From SAT2750 sp964476375 (GTDB lineage: Bacteria; Planctomycetota; Planctomycetia; Pirellulales; Pirellulaceae), in assembly GCA_964476375.1 (NCBI GenBank), contig CAYYZW010000018.1, positions 1 through 38,963 on the forward strand: 38,963 nt of DNA. Direction: 5' to 3'. The notes below the pieces were generated by a model. The model was not told the DNA's origin and ran no database searches. It saw nothing but the letters and a program-made list of their open reading frames with translations. Position numbers and translations under genes: made by a program. Below, piece by piece: positions 23,971 through 32,509 of this stretch. Numbering within the stretch: position 1 is the stretch's first letter; each line of letters begins with the position of its first letter.

Positions 23971-25905
23971 TTACTCATCCCGGACAAACTTGAAAATGCT
24001 CCGGCCGCTCGGCGACTGGACCGTGTAGTAGACCTCTCCCTGCTCATCCTGGCCGAACGAGAGTACCGGGATGCCCCCCTCCTGGATCCCCAGGTTGCTG
24101 ATCACGGCACCCTTTTTCTGGTCGTACTTCAACGCCCAGATCTTGCCGGTTACATAGTCGGCATAGAGGTAGGCTCCCTCCAGTTCAGGAAGGGCGGTAC
24201 CGCGGTAGACATGGCCGCCGGTAATCGACTTGCCGATGCGGTGGTCATATTCCCAGATCGCTTCGGTCAGTTCCCGCGAGCTGTCGGCGGCCCGGTTGTT
24301 AAAGTTATAGCTGGCTTCACGCACGCTCCAGCCATAGTTGGCCCCTCGCTTGAGAATATTGATTTCTTCCCACAGGTCCTGCCCGACATCGGCAATCCAG
24401 ATACTGCCGGTAGTCCGGTCGACGGAGATCCGCCAGGGGTTACGGATACCGTAAGCGTAGATTTCCGGTAGCACGCCCTCCTGGCCGACGAACGGGTTGT
24501 CACCTGGAATCGAGTAGTTCTTGCCGGCAGACTTCTTGTCCACATCGATACGGATCACTGTCCCCATCAGGGTCCCCAGGTCCTGTCCGTGGCCAATCGG
24601 ATCGTTACGTCCGCCACCATCGCCCAGCCCCATGTAAAGGTAGCCGTCATTGCCGAAGACCATCGGGCCGCCGTTGTGATTGGAGAAGGGCTGGGGGATC
24701 CGCATGATCACCGTCTCGCTATCGGGATCTGCCTTGGTGGGGTTCTTTTTCGAACGTTGAAAGCGGGAGAGGTACGAGACACGAGGCTCGCGGGAGGTGT
24801 AGTAGACATAGAGGTACCCGTTCTCCTTGAACTTCGGGTGCAGGGCAAAGCCCAGCAGTCCCTCTTCGTCATCCACCGGGAAGGGTTGCACACGTTCACT
24901 GAAATCCAGGAACACGCTGGCCAGCGTGGCATCGGGATCGTTGGGGAACACGTAGATCTTGCCGATCTGGGCGGCCACGAAAATCCGGTTGCTACCGTCC
25001 GCGGCATGGGTCATCTCCAGCGGGCGGATATTCTGTACGCGTCCCTTCTCGTCCACTCCCTCGAACCCTTCCCATTTCAGCTTGGGGAAAGCCTCCACCG
25101 GTTTGAGTTTCAAGGTGCCGTCGATCGGGTTGGGAGCATGTCCCTGGGCATCCAGCTTGCGGATCTTGATATTCCGGAAAGCGATCTCGTTTCCATGATC
25201 CTGCAGGCAGATGTGGCCGCTGGTCGGTTTACCGAACTGTGCGTACTTGGCAAACTTGCTCTTGGCCACCCTGGCATCCCAGTCCTTGCTTCCCTTGTCA
25301 AAGTAGAAATAGCTGACGCCATTGAGCGCCACCTCGGACTGCTTGGGGACGATCCGCACGTAAATGTGATTCCACTGGCCGGCCGGTCGAGTGGCATCGT
25401 CGACTTCCGGACTCTTGAATCCGACCTGGTTTTCAAAACGTCGGGCCCAGGCTGGCTTGACCGGCTTGTAGAGCTGGTAGAGCCAGCCCGCTTTCTGGGC
25501 ATCATGACCGTCGACGTTGTCCTGTAACTGGATTTCCGGACCGGTCTGCCATGGCCGGGCCAGCTCCTCGGTGACATGGAACATGATCCCGCTGTTCCCC
25601 CCCTTGGAGATCCGGTACTCCAGCGCCAGCTCAAAATGCTCGTACTTTTCCCGCGTGATGATATCCCCGGCTCCACCGGTCGCCCGCTGCAGGATCCCAT
25701 CCTTGACAACCCAGCCCTCGGAGATCGTCTCCTTCCTGTAGTTGCGCCAGTTCTTGAGTGAACTGCCGTCAAACAGGAGTTTCCAGCCACTTCGTTTTTC
25801 CGCCTCGGTGAGCTTGTTCAGCGGGGGATCACCGCGGAGTTGACCACAGAGAAGAAATGCAAGGGCCAGGGTCAGCAACATGGCAGGACGGAGCAGGCGG
25901 ATCAT
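23971..25905 (-). CDS. DUF1080 + soluble glucose/sorbosone dehydrogenase fusion, secreted
   Basis: A 644-residue secreted protein from ATG 25905 (GAGAGA upstream; signal peptide MIRLLRPAMLLTLALAFLLC). Residues about 35-225 are a DUF1080 (3-keto-disaccharide-hydrolase-like, concanavalin-type) domain: WKLLFDGSSLKNWRN, GGNSGIMFHV. Residues about 265-640 are a six-bladed GSDH propeller: GLLGFALHPKFKENGYLYV, NHNGGPMVFGNDGYLYMG (likely catalytic His and PQQ-site region), YGIRNPWRISVD, WIADVGQD. Propellers of this kind oxidise aldoses with PQQ. The fusion suggests 3-keto-glycoside or related sugar breakdown. A frame reaching up to 26286 is in-frame but runs antisense over the Rieske fragment and precedes the signal peptide, so it is rejected. 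Confidence 0.88.
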   Translation of the reverse strand: MIRLLRPAMLLTLALAFLLCGQLRGDPPLNKLTEAEKRSGWKLLFDGSSLKNWRNYRKETISEGWVVKDGILQRATGGAGDIITREKYEHFELALEYRISKGGNSGIMFHVTEELARPWQTGPEIQLQDNVDGHDAQKAGWLYQLYKPVKPAWARRFENQVGFKSPEVDDATRPAGQWNHIYVRIVPKQSEVALNGVSYFYFDKGSKDWDARVAKSKFAKYAQFGKPTSGHICLQDHGNEIAFRNIKIRKLDAQGHAPNPIDGTLKLKPVEAFPKLKWEGFEGVDEKGRVQNIRPLEMTHAADGSNRIFVAAQIGKIYVFPNDPDATLASVFLDFSERVQPFPVDDEEGLLGFALHPKFKENGYLYVYYTSREPRVSYLSRFQRSKKNPTKADPDSETVIMRIPQPFSNHNGGPMVFGNDGYLYMGLGDGGGRNDPIGHGQDLGTLMGTVIRIDVDKKSAGKNYSIPGDNPFVGQEGVLPEIYAYGIRNPWRISVDRTTGSIWIADVGQDLWEEINILKRGANYGWSVREASYNFNNRAADSSRELTEAIWEYDHRIGKSITGGHVYRGTALPELEGAYLYADYVTGKIWALKYDQKKGAVISNLGIQEGGIPVLSFGQDEQGEVYYTVQSPSGRSIFKFVRDE

Positions 25906-26049
25906 CGGTTTTCTCTCGTGGGGATGGGCAGGTGAAAGAACGGTTGTTTCGATTGTACACCGCCGAGAATTGCCTTTCACCAAGGGGAGGAAGGGAATCG
26001 GGAGGGCGTCTGGACTAGGACCGATCTGAAAGGATGAGATAGGGATGGC

Positions 26050-26313
26050 ATGAGAACAGGCGACATCGCTCGACCAAGTTGTGCCCCGGTTGTCTTTCGC
26101 TCCGGCCCCCGGCAGCTCGCTCTTTTCCTGGCCGGGGACGAGACCCATGCTATCGATAACCGCTGCCCGCCCGAGGGGTACCCGCTTGCCCAGGGAACGG
26201 TGGACGAGAGTTGTGTGTTGACCTGCAACGGGCACAACTGGAAGTTCAACCTGGATGATGGCCGTTGCCTGCTGGGCGGGGACCATGGCCGCCGCGATTT
26301 TGCAGACGACTAG
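26050..26313 (+). CDS. Small Rieske-domain protein, possibly a degenerate remnant
   Basis: An 87-residue frame resembling Rieske [2Fe-2S] ferredoxin domains: ALFLAGDETHAIDN, RCPPEGYPLAQG, LTCNGHNWKFNLDDGRCLL. The second cluster motif C-x2-H (CNGH) is intact, but the first, normally C-x-H, reads C-P-P: the His codon is replaced by CCC, one base from CAC. The product also ends soon after the second motif, shorter than usual. AGGGA at 26041-26045 precedes ATG 26050, so it may be translated, and an in-frame stop at 26035 rules out a longer N-terminus. Either a decayed fragment of a larger Rieske protein or an unusual form without a normal cluster. Its stop overlaps the converging gene by CTAG. 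Confidence 0.55.
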   Translation: MRTGDIARPSCAPVVFRSGPRQLALFLAGDETHAIDNRCPPEGYPLAQGTVDESCVLTCNGHNWKFNLDDGRCLLGGDHGRRDFADD

Positions 26314-27308
26314 GTTTCCGGACGTTCCTTGGTGAGCTTTTCCCGGGCCTGCTTGATCTCTTCCAGGGCCTTCTTGAGATGCTCGAGTGATTCCTTCACC
26401 GGCCCAGCGTCCTCGCCGGCCGCTTCCACCTGTTTTTGAATGGACTGGATCATCCGTTCCATCTGTTGCAGCCGGAGATCGGTAATCCGCTGTAAGCCGC
26501 CCCCTGGAGCCTGCTGGGGATTTGCCGGGATTGCGGGTAACTTGAAGGGGGCAATCTGGATCCGTGGGATACCGTTACCCGGGATCTGGAAGTTGCGGAT
26601 CTGGATTTTCCCGGCAGCACCCTGGGAGTATTGCTGGTAGAGCTTGTATGCCTCGGGGTGCTTTTTCTTGAGCTCGTCCGCATTCTTCGCCTCGAACTTG
26701 CGAGTGACAGGCTTGCCTTCCTTTGTCTCGGTGATTTCGACCTTGATCCCCTGGTTGGGGTCGTCATGGATCTTGATACTCCGTTCCTTCTCGGTGACCT
26801 CAATATCCTTGACGCCATTCACGTTGCGCACCTTGATTGCCTGGGCGCCGCCCTGGATCTGTAACTGGATCTGGGGGAAGCCGGGAATTCCCTGTCTGGG
26901 AACAGGCTGGGGGCGGGGTTTGGGTGGTGCCAGGGCCTCGCGGGCAAGTCGCGGGCCCACACCATTTTCGATCGCCGATATTTTCTCCAGGGCTGCCCTG
27001 GCTGCCGCCTGCAGCTTCTCGTTGGCCGATTTCAAATGGCCCTTGAGAATATCGACCGAGCGAGTGACGGCTTCCCGGTTGTCCCCCAGTGCCGCGGCTG
27101 TCAAACGGGGAATCGCCTGTTCGCCGAGTTTTGTCAGCTGCTGGGATGCCGCCTGGCGTTCGGCAAAATTCACTGAAGCGAGCTGCTTGATGAGTGCGAC
27201 AACAGGTGCCTCGTCAGCATTCGCTGATTTTTCCTGGGCAAGGAGCAGGGAGGCCGGCAGGAGCAGAAAAAGAGACAGTGCGATTGCAAGCTGGGATTTC
27301 ATTCTCAT
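26310..27308 (-). CDS. Secreted HEAT-like/coiled-coil protein of unknown function
   Basis: A 332-residue protein with a signal peptide (residues 1-25, LALSLFLLLPASLLLAQ-like). Residues about 35-115 are alpha-helical and HEAT-like (SVNFAERQAASQQLTKLGEQ, AIPRLTAAAL), a common planctomycete periplasmic module. A Pro/Gln-rich linker and a central region with alternating charged beta strands follow (IEVTEKERSIKIHDD). The C-terminal 60 residues are a strongly predicted coiled coil (QMERMIQSIQKQVEAA to ALEEIKQAREKLTKE). No catalytic motif is seen. It starts with ATG 27308 (a second ATG is two codons later). It is separated from the amidohydrolase gene upstream by 116 bp. A structural or binding role in the envelope is inferred only. 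Confidence 0.75.
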   Translation of the reverse strand: MRMKSQLAIALSLFLLLPASLLLAQEKSANADEAPVVALIKQLASVNFAERQAASQQLTKLGEQAIPRLTAAALGDNREAVTRSVDILKGHLKSANEKLQAAARAALEKISAIENGVGPRLAREALAPPKPRPQPVPRQGIPGFPQIQLQIQGGAQAIKVRNVNGVKDIEVTEKERSIKIHDDPNQGIKVEITETKEGKPVTRKFEAKNADELKKKHPEAYKLYQQYSQGAAGKIQIRNFQIPGNGIPRIQIAPFKLPAIPANPQQAPGGGLQRITDLRLQQMERMIQSIQKQVEAAGEDAGPVKESLEHLKKALEEIKQAREKLTKERPET

Positions 27309-27424
27309 GGTGCCGCATCCTCTTGTTTCTTACTTTGGAAACTGAATATCCTGCTGGTTGTCTTCAGCCACTTCTATATATCTCTCCTGGACGCTCGTTG
27401 TCCAGAGCCATTGGCCAGGGATCC

Positions 27425-29080
27425 TTACCGCCTCAGGGCCATTCCCGGGCGTTTCCCCGTGTGTTTTCCATCTTCCAGGACAAGGATCCCGTTAACGATC
27501 ACATGAATTATCCCCTCGCAATACTGGAAAGGTTCGGTGTAGGTCGCCTTGTCGATAACCGTCTGTGGGTCAAAGATCGTGATGTCCGCATGGAAGTTGC
27601 GGGCGATACGCCCTCGATCCTGGAGCCCCACCTTGTCGGCGTTCAGTGATGTCATCTTGCGAATCGCATCTTCCAGTGACAGCAGTTTCTGTTCCCGGAC
27701 ATAGTAGCCCAGCACACGGGGAAAAGTACCAAAGTTACGTGGATGGGGATTCCCTCGCCGCAGTGGACCCTCAATGGCATAGGCTGCTCCGTCCGAGCCG
27801 ACCGAGCACCAGGGTTGCTGCAGGGCCAGGTTCATATCCTTCTCGGTGTGGTGTGCGTAAACCGTGCTGACCGAACCCCCTTCCTCCAGGAGGAAGTCCA
27901 TCAGCTCGTCGAGAAGATCCGGGTTTTTCTTGTCGGCGGTACGGAGTGCCATCACCCGGTCCATGGTGAGCCCCTTGAACCGGTTATTGCCGGCGACCAG
28001 CATCCGGCTCCAGTCTCCGCCCACTGCCGTGTAGTGGTTGTACCAGCCAGGAACCCCGTTGATCACATCCTGCTTGATCTTCGTGCGCATCTTTGGATCC
28101 CCCAGCCGAATGAGCAAATTCTGGCGCCCTCCCTCGTGAACCCATGGCGGCATGATCCTGACCAGGTTGTTATTGCCTCGCGTGTACGGGTAGACATTGG
28201 CCTGCACGTTCACGTTGCGGTTGCGGGCAGCTTCCACCAGGTCCACGATCTCCTGCATTCGGCCCCAGTATTGTTCATCAGCGATTTTCAGGTGGATAAT
28301 ATCCACCGGGATCCCGGCCTCCTCCGCGACACGAATTGCATCCTCGATCGACTGGAAGACCCCGGTTCCCTCGTTGCGAATATGGGTTGAAAAGTTGCCA
28401 CCAAATGGCTTGACGATTTTGGCCAGCCGGATCACGTCCTCCGTGGTCGCCAGGGAACCGGGAGGCATCATGACCTGGCAGGAGAGTCCCAGGGCACCAT
28501 CCTGCATGGCTTCCTTGACAACCTTTTCCATGAGCAGGAACTGTTCTTCGCTGGGACGATGGAAGGACGTGCCCATGGCCGCTTCCCAGGCGTTATTCAG
28601 CCCCACGTAGGAAGCAACATTCGTGGAGATCCCGGCTTTCTCCAGGACCTGGAAATACTCTCCCAGTGTTTTCCAGCGGACCGTTTTCCCGTTGACCGTG
28701 GCGGATCGGGCTGTCCTCTTACCCAGGTTGGGGCCGGCTGAATTGCCTTCACCAAGAATCTCGGTGGTGACCCCCTGGTGGATTTTGCTCAGCGCATCGC
28801 CGTCTTCCAGCAGCAGGTAGTCGGAGTGCGAGTGCATGTCGATAAAGCCGGGGGCGACTACCAAGCCACGCGCATCAATCTCCTGGCGCCCGGATTCCTT
28901 CAGGACCCGCTGAAGGGCGACAATGGTTCCGTCCTTGATGGCCAGATCCGCATGGAACCAGGGGTTTCCTGTCCCGTCCATCACACGGCCGTTACGGATG
29001 ACCAGGTCATAGGCCGGTTCCTCTGCAGAAATCGTGCTGCCAGACAGCAGGATCATTACCAGTGCAAGGGGCTTCATCAT
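27425..29080 (-). CDS. Secreted D-aminoacylase-type amidohydrolase
   Basis: A 551-residue amidohydrolase-superfamily enzyme of the N-acyl-D-amino-acid deacylase group, with a signal peptide (LALVMILLSGSTISA). Seen: YDLVIRNGRVMDGTGNP (N-terminal beta domain), the metal motif GFIDMHSHSD, a metal-binding His in THIRNEG, DIIHLK, YAHHTEK, the catalytic/metal Asp in VGSDGAA, and C-terminal HADITIFDPQTV. These zinc enzymes release D-amino acids from N-acyl derivatives or open related amide rings. Exact specificity is unknown. The isochorismatase-family gene lies 17 bp upstream in the same direction, so the two may be co-transcribed. A related gene starts at 38284. Confidence 0.88.
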   Translation of the reverse strand: MMKPLALVMILLSGSTISAEEPAYDLVIRNGRVMDGTGNPWFHADLAIKDGTIVALQRVLKESGRQEIDARGLVVAPGFIDMHSHSDYLLLEDGDALSKIHQGVTTEILGEGNSAGPNLGKRTARSATVNGKTVRWKTLGEYFQVLEKAGISTNVASYVGLNNAWEAAMGTSFHRPSEEQFLLMEKVVKEAMQDGALGLSCQVMMPPGSLATTEDVIRLAKIVKPFGGNFSTHIRNEGTGVFQSIEDAIRVAEEAGIPVDIIHLKIADEQYWGRMQEIVDLVEAARNRNVNVQANVYPYTRGNNNLVRIMPPWVHEGGRQNLLIRLGDPKMRTKIKQDVINGVPGWYNHYTAVGGDWSRMLVAGNNRFKGLTMDRVMALRTADKKNPDLLDELMDFLLEEGGSVSTVYAHHTEKDMNLALQQPWCSVGSDGAAYAIEGPLRRGNPHPRNFGTFPRVLGYYVREQKLLSLEDAIRKMTSLNADKVGLQDRGRIARNFHADITIFDPQTVIDKATYTEPFQYCEGIIHVIVNGILVLEDGKHTGKRPGMALRR

Positions 29081-29097
29081 GTATTTTTTCTAGGGAA

Positions 29098-29718
29098 TCA
29101 CATGTCGAGTAGCTCGGGAGGAATAAACCCACCCGGGCCACGGAGGGCATCAAGGCGGGACCAGGCACTGGAGGCCTCGCTGCGGATCAGTTCATAGAAA
29201 AGGGACTTGTAGCTGAGCATGGTGGCCCCGGCCTGCTGCATCCGGCGGCTGGCGGCGGTGATATCGCTGGCAGAGCTGTAAATGGCGTCGGCAACAACGA
29301 AAACAGAGAACCGCTTGTCAATCAGGTCCAGTACCGACTGCAGCACGCAGACATCGCTCTCTCCCCCGGCAAGGATCAGCTGGCGTCGATCCAGCTGGCC
29401 AAGGGTCGACATGACATCAAATTCACCGACGATACTGTACGTTGATTTTTCAAAGATCCTCCCATCTTCCGGAAACTGGTTATGGAGCCGGTCAGGCAGT
29501 TTCCCTTTCTTTTCCACAGGGGTTTCCAGTGTGGCAATCACGGGAACCTCGACAATCGGTGCCACGATAAGAAGCTGTTCCAGCCGGGAAAGTAAGGGGT
29601 TCATGTCGCCATGTGCCCGTTCCAGGAAATATGGCTGGACATCGATCAGCACGATCGCAGCCGACGCTGGAGTGATAAGAAGTTCTGGCAAGGGGCTTTC
29701 TCCCGATGTGAGCAACAA
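29098..29718 (-). CDS. Isochorismatase-family cysteine hydrolase
   Basis: A 206-residue cytoplasmic-type hydrolase. The catalytic triad of the family is visible: Asp in LIDVQPYF, Lys in IFEKSTYS and nucleophile Cys in GGESDVCVLQS. Members hydrolyse amides such as nicotinamide, N-carbamoylsarcosine or ureidoacrylate; which one applies here is not clear. No ATG precedes the catalytic Asp, so translation must begin at TTG 29718 (or the adjacent TTG 29715); no good Shine-Dalgarno is seen. The upstream coiled-coil gene ends 9 bp away. N-carbamoylsarcosine amidohydrolase would connect to sarcosine metabolism in the DAO cluster, but that is a guess. Confidence 0.85.
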   Translation of the reverse strand: MLLTSGESPLPELLITPASAAIVLIDVQPYFLERAHGDMNPLLSRLEQLLIVAPIVEVPVIATLETPVEKKGKLPDRLHNQFPEDGRIFEKSTYSIVGEFDVMSTLGQLDRRQLILAGGESDVCVLQSVLDLIDKRFSVFVVADAIYSSASDITAASRRMQQAGATMLSYKSLFYELIRSEASSAWSRLDALRGPGGFIPPELLDM

Positions 29719-29727
29719 GTCGTCGGG

Positions 29728-30609
29728 CTAGCGACTCTTGCTGCCGGGACTCCGGGAGGAACCGGATCCCTTGCTTCCTGGCCTCTGGTAGTAGCCATAC
29801 CGCCGTGCTGTTTGCTCGGCCGCATGTTTTTGAGCAACCAGGACTTGCTTTGTTTGGAGCAGGCTTTTGAGCTCCCGCTGTGCCTTGTTGGCGGCAATCC
29901 GGAACTTGTTGTAAACGGAGACCTTTTGATCCAGGACCCGTTGTGTCCCTGTTGCCTCAGTATTTCGACTGGTCAGCCGCTCCCGGGCACCATCCCAGGA
30001 TGGGGATTCTTTGAAGATCGCTCGCTTCTGCGCATCTGCAGTATCCGCCGCCCGCTTCAGTTCCTGTTGAGCCTGCTGGACTACCGGGATGGCTGTAAGC
30101 TGTTTTTCTCTTTCCACGCCCTTGGCAAAGGGGCTGATCTGTTTTTCCGCCTTGCTGCGCACGTCCGCGTAAATGGCCTGGGCCTTTGTCACGACGGTTT
30201 TCTGGGCCAGGAAGGGAGAGCTGGCTGGGATGCTATCGAGAATGTCCTCTTCGACCTCATTCAATTCCCGCTTGGCATTGGTCACGTGCAGCTTGGCAGC
30301 TTCGTTCTTCGAACGAGCGGAATGGACGGGTGGTTCTGCCTGTTGCATGTACTGCTGGTTGACGGTCATCTCATGGCGGGCAGCGTTAATACGGGTGTCG
30401 ACGACCTTGATCTGCTGGCCCAGCATGCGGGCCTGCGCTGCTGCCGCCTGGGCCATCTGGCGACGAAGTGCTTCGGCTTTTGCCCGGCTATTATTGTTGC
30501 GGTTCGGTTTCCTGGCGGCATCTCCCGTGGAGACAAGAGCCAGGCTTACCAGGACAACGAGCACAAGCTGGACGGAAAAGGTATTCCGGCAACAGTGAGA
30601 GGATTTCAT
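29728..30609 (-). CDS. Secreted coiled-coil protein of unknown function
   Basis: A 293-residue protein with a signal peptide (VQLVLVVLVSLALVSTGDA) and then almost continuous helix with heptad-like spacing, rich in Ala, Gln, Lys and Arg (about residues 40-265). The C-terminus is a basic Gly/Ser/Arg tail (YYQRPGSKGSGSSRSPGSKS). No known domain is recognised. The composition suggests a fibrous periplasmic or surface protein that may bind polyanions. It is the first gene of a minus-strand run; the 397-bp gap upstream is its likely promoter region. The start ATG 30609 lacks a clear Shine-Dalgarno. Confidence 0.7.
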   Translation of the reverse strand: MKSSHCCRNTFSVQLVLVVLVSLALVSTGDAARKPNRNNNSRAKAEALRRQMAQAAAAQARMLGQQIKVVDTRINAARHEMTVNQQYMQQAEPPVHSARSKNEAAKLHVTNAKRELNEVEEDILDSIPASSPFLAQKTVVTKAQAIYADVRSKAEKQISPFAKGVEREKQLTAIPVVQQAQQELKRAADTADAQKRAIFKESPSWDGARERLTSRNTEATGTQRVLDQKVSVYNKFRIAANKAQRELKSLLQTKQVLVAQKHAAEQTARRYGYYQRPGSKGSGSSRSPGSKSR

Positions 30610-31006
30610 GGTCCACGTCCCTGGCGCATGGTCTGGAGGGTTGCTCCTTTGATACTACCACAAAAAAACATGGTGCCCTAGGAAAAGCCCTCCAGCAAAT
30701 GCGGGATATCAACATTGGCCAATATCCCGTGTTTTATCGTTTCTTTTGACTCGGGTGATCGACGGCCGGGCGATGTTCCCGGTGGAATGCCAACGATAAT
30801 TCCCGGCCTCTTTCTCCATCGTTCCCGATCTCTTATCAACACACGGGCTTCGCCGAATTCGATAAGATAGAAAACATGTCCGATCGTTCCATGTTTCCGG
30901 GACCGTCGAGTCGCCAGCATGCCCGGTTCCGTCCCTACAGACTGGCATCGGGAACGCCCATCACGAACCTCTTTACCTGACTTGTCACGTCTCGATGGGA
31001 GACCAG
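30610..31006. other. Divergent intergenic region (397 bp) with inverted repeats
   Basis: The gap lies between the coiled-coil gene (-) and the M81 peptidase gene (+). It contains an inverted repeat CGGGATAT (30702-30709)/ATATCCCG (30722-30729), with the palindrome ATTGGCCAAT (30714-30723) partly inside it, and a weaker pair TGGAGGG (30634-30640)/CCCTCCA (30688-30694). I find no convincing promoter pair, RNA gene or conserved ORF. The short frames across it look random. Confidence 0.5.
30702..30729. repeat. Inverted repeat, 8-bp arms
   Basis: CGGGATAT and ATATCCCG are separated by 12 bp and followed on the plus strand by TGTTTT. No plus-strand gene ends nearby, so an operator or leader hairpin is more likely than a terminator. 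Confidence 0.45.
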
Positions 31007-32509
31007 ATGAAATCCATTGCCATTGGCTCCTTCCTGATCGAATGCAACCACCTAGGTGGTGCACCGGCGGAGATGGAGACTTTCCGCCGCGGGCAGCTTC
31101 TGGATGGAGAGGATGTGCTCAAGATCCGCGACGGCACTGTCGGGGGCATGCTCGATGTCCTGGGGCGGGAAGAAATACAATGCCGGCCGCTGGTTGTCGC
31201 TTCTGCCTGCTCCAGTGGGCCGGTAAAGGCTGCAGTCTATGACCAGCTCAAGGTATCCATGCTGGAAAAACTTGCGGACGCCCTTCCGGTCGACGGGGTG
31301 ATCCTTGCCCTGCACGGTGCGGCAGCGGCTGAAAATGAACTGGACCCGGAAGGGGACCTGCTGGAATCCGTCCGCCAGCTGGTGGGCGAGAATGTTCCTG
31401 TCGTCGCCACGCTTGACCTGCATGCTCACGTGACAGCACGGATGGTCGAGTCGGCGGATCTGCTGGTCGCCTGGGAAACCTATCCCCATCGGGATGCGGT
31501 GGAGACCGGAGAGCGAGGGGCGAGGGCCCTGGTGGCGATACTTGATGGCTCGCTGCGACCGACGATGGTGATGGCCAAGGTGCCGGTACTGGTGGCCGGT
31601 GTGCTGGGGCAGACCGACCCGCCCGGGCCATTTGCGGAGATCATGGAGATGGCACTCAAGATGCGCTCCGAGGAGGGTGTCTACTCGACCAGCGCCTTCC
31701 TCGTTCATCCCTACCTGGACGTGCCACAGATGGGAGGGGGCGGCCTGGTGATCACGGACAATGACCAGCCTCGTGCCCGGGTGCTCGCCGAGGAGCTGGC
31801 CCGGGCCTACTGGGATCGCCGGCACCGGCTGGAACCGGAGACCTGGGACCCCCGGGATGCGATCCGTGATGCCCGGGACAATGTGCAGGGGACCGTGGTC
31901 CTGGTGGAAACAGCCGACTGCTGTGGTGGAGGGGGGGCAGGAGACAGTGTCCACACGCTTCGGGCACTCCTCCAGGAGCAGGTCCAGCAGCCCTCGGTGG
32001 TGCCGGTGGTGGACCCCGCGGCAGCTGCCGCCTGTCACCAGGCGGGAGAGGGTGCCGAGGTGGAACTGGAGATCGGGCATGGTGTGGATCCGGCATGGGG
32101 AGAACCGGTGACAGTTCGAGGGACCGTTGCCCGCTTGAGCGACGGATGTTTTCGTTACAAGGGAGGGATCTGGGGAGGGCAACAGGCACGTATGGGCCCG
32201 GCAGCCGTGCTGACCGTGGGCAGTCTCTCGGTCTGCCTGGCCAGCCATGCCACATACGAGTGGTGGAACGAGCAGTACGAGGCACTCGAGATCGATCTGG
32301 CCGCGATGAAGTTCATTGTTGTCAAGAACCCCATGAATTACCGGCAGGCATACGGGGAGTCCATGCAGAAGGACTACATTCTCGATACGGCAGGCCCCAC
32401 GCCGGCTACCCTGCGGCATGTTGAACTCGAGCGGATGGAGCGGCCCTACTTTCCACGAGACGAGATCCCGGGCGAGATCATTCCCCTGCTGCTGCAGAAG
32501 CGAGACTAG
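31007..32509 (+). CDS. M81-family metallopeptidase, MlrC-like
   Basis: A 500-residue homologue of MlrC (microcystinase C), which cleaves linearised microcystin and related small peptides; the wider M81 family is mostly uncharacterised. Seen: MKSIAIGSFLIECNHLGG (N-terminal strand with Glu/Asn/His), ILALHGAAAAENELDPEGD, ATLDLHAHVTARM (zinc-ligand region), ETYPHRDAVETGERGA and TADCCGGGGAGDS. Length is typical. The start is ATG 31007 with GGGAG at 30997-31001; the ATG at 30995 is in frame but contains that site. No signal peptide, so cytoplasmic. Its stop overlaps that of the converging peptidase gene in CTAG. Confidence 0.88.
   Translation: MKSIAIGSFLIECNHLGGAPAEMETFRRGQLLDGEDVLKIRDGTVGGMLDVLGREEIQCRPLVVASACSSGPVKAAVYDQLKVSMLEKLADALPVDGVILALHGAAAAENELDPEGDLLESVRQLVGENVPVVATLDLHAHVTARMVESADLLVAWETYPHRDAVETGERGARALVAILDGSLRPTMVMAKVPVLVAGVLGQTDPPGPFAEIMEMALKMRSEEGVYSTSAFLVHPYLDVPQMGGGGLVITDNDQPRARVLAEELARAYWDRRHRLEPETWDPRDAIRDARDNVQGTVVLVETADCCGGGGAGDSVHTLRALLQEQVQQPSVVPVVDPAAAAACHQAGEGAEVELEIGHGVDPAWGEPVTVRGTVARLSDGCFRYKGGIWGGQQARMGPAAVLTVGSLSVCLASHATYEWWNEQYEALEIDLAAMKFIVVKNPMNYRQAYGESMQKDYILDTAGPTPATLRHVELERMERPYFPRDEIPGEIIPLLLQKRD

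Noticed and set aside
25906..26286. N-terminal extension of the DUF1080/GSDH protein
   Set aside because: The extra 127 codons lack homology, precede a clear signal peptide with its own ribosome site at 25905, and run antisense to the Rieske-like frame.
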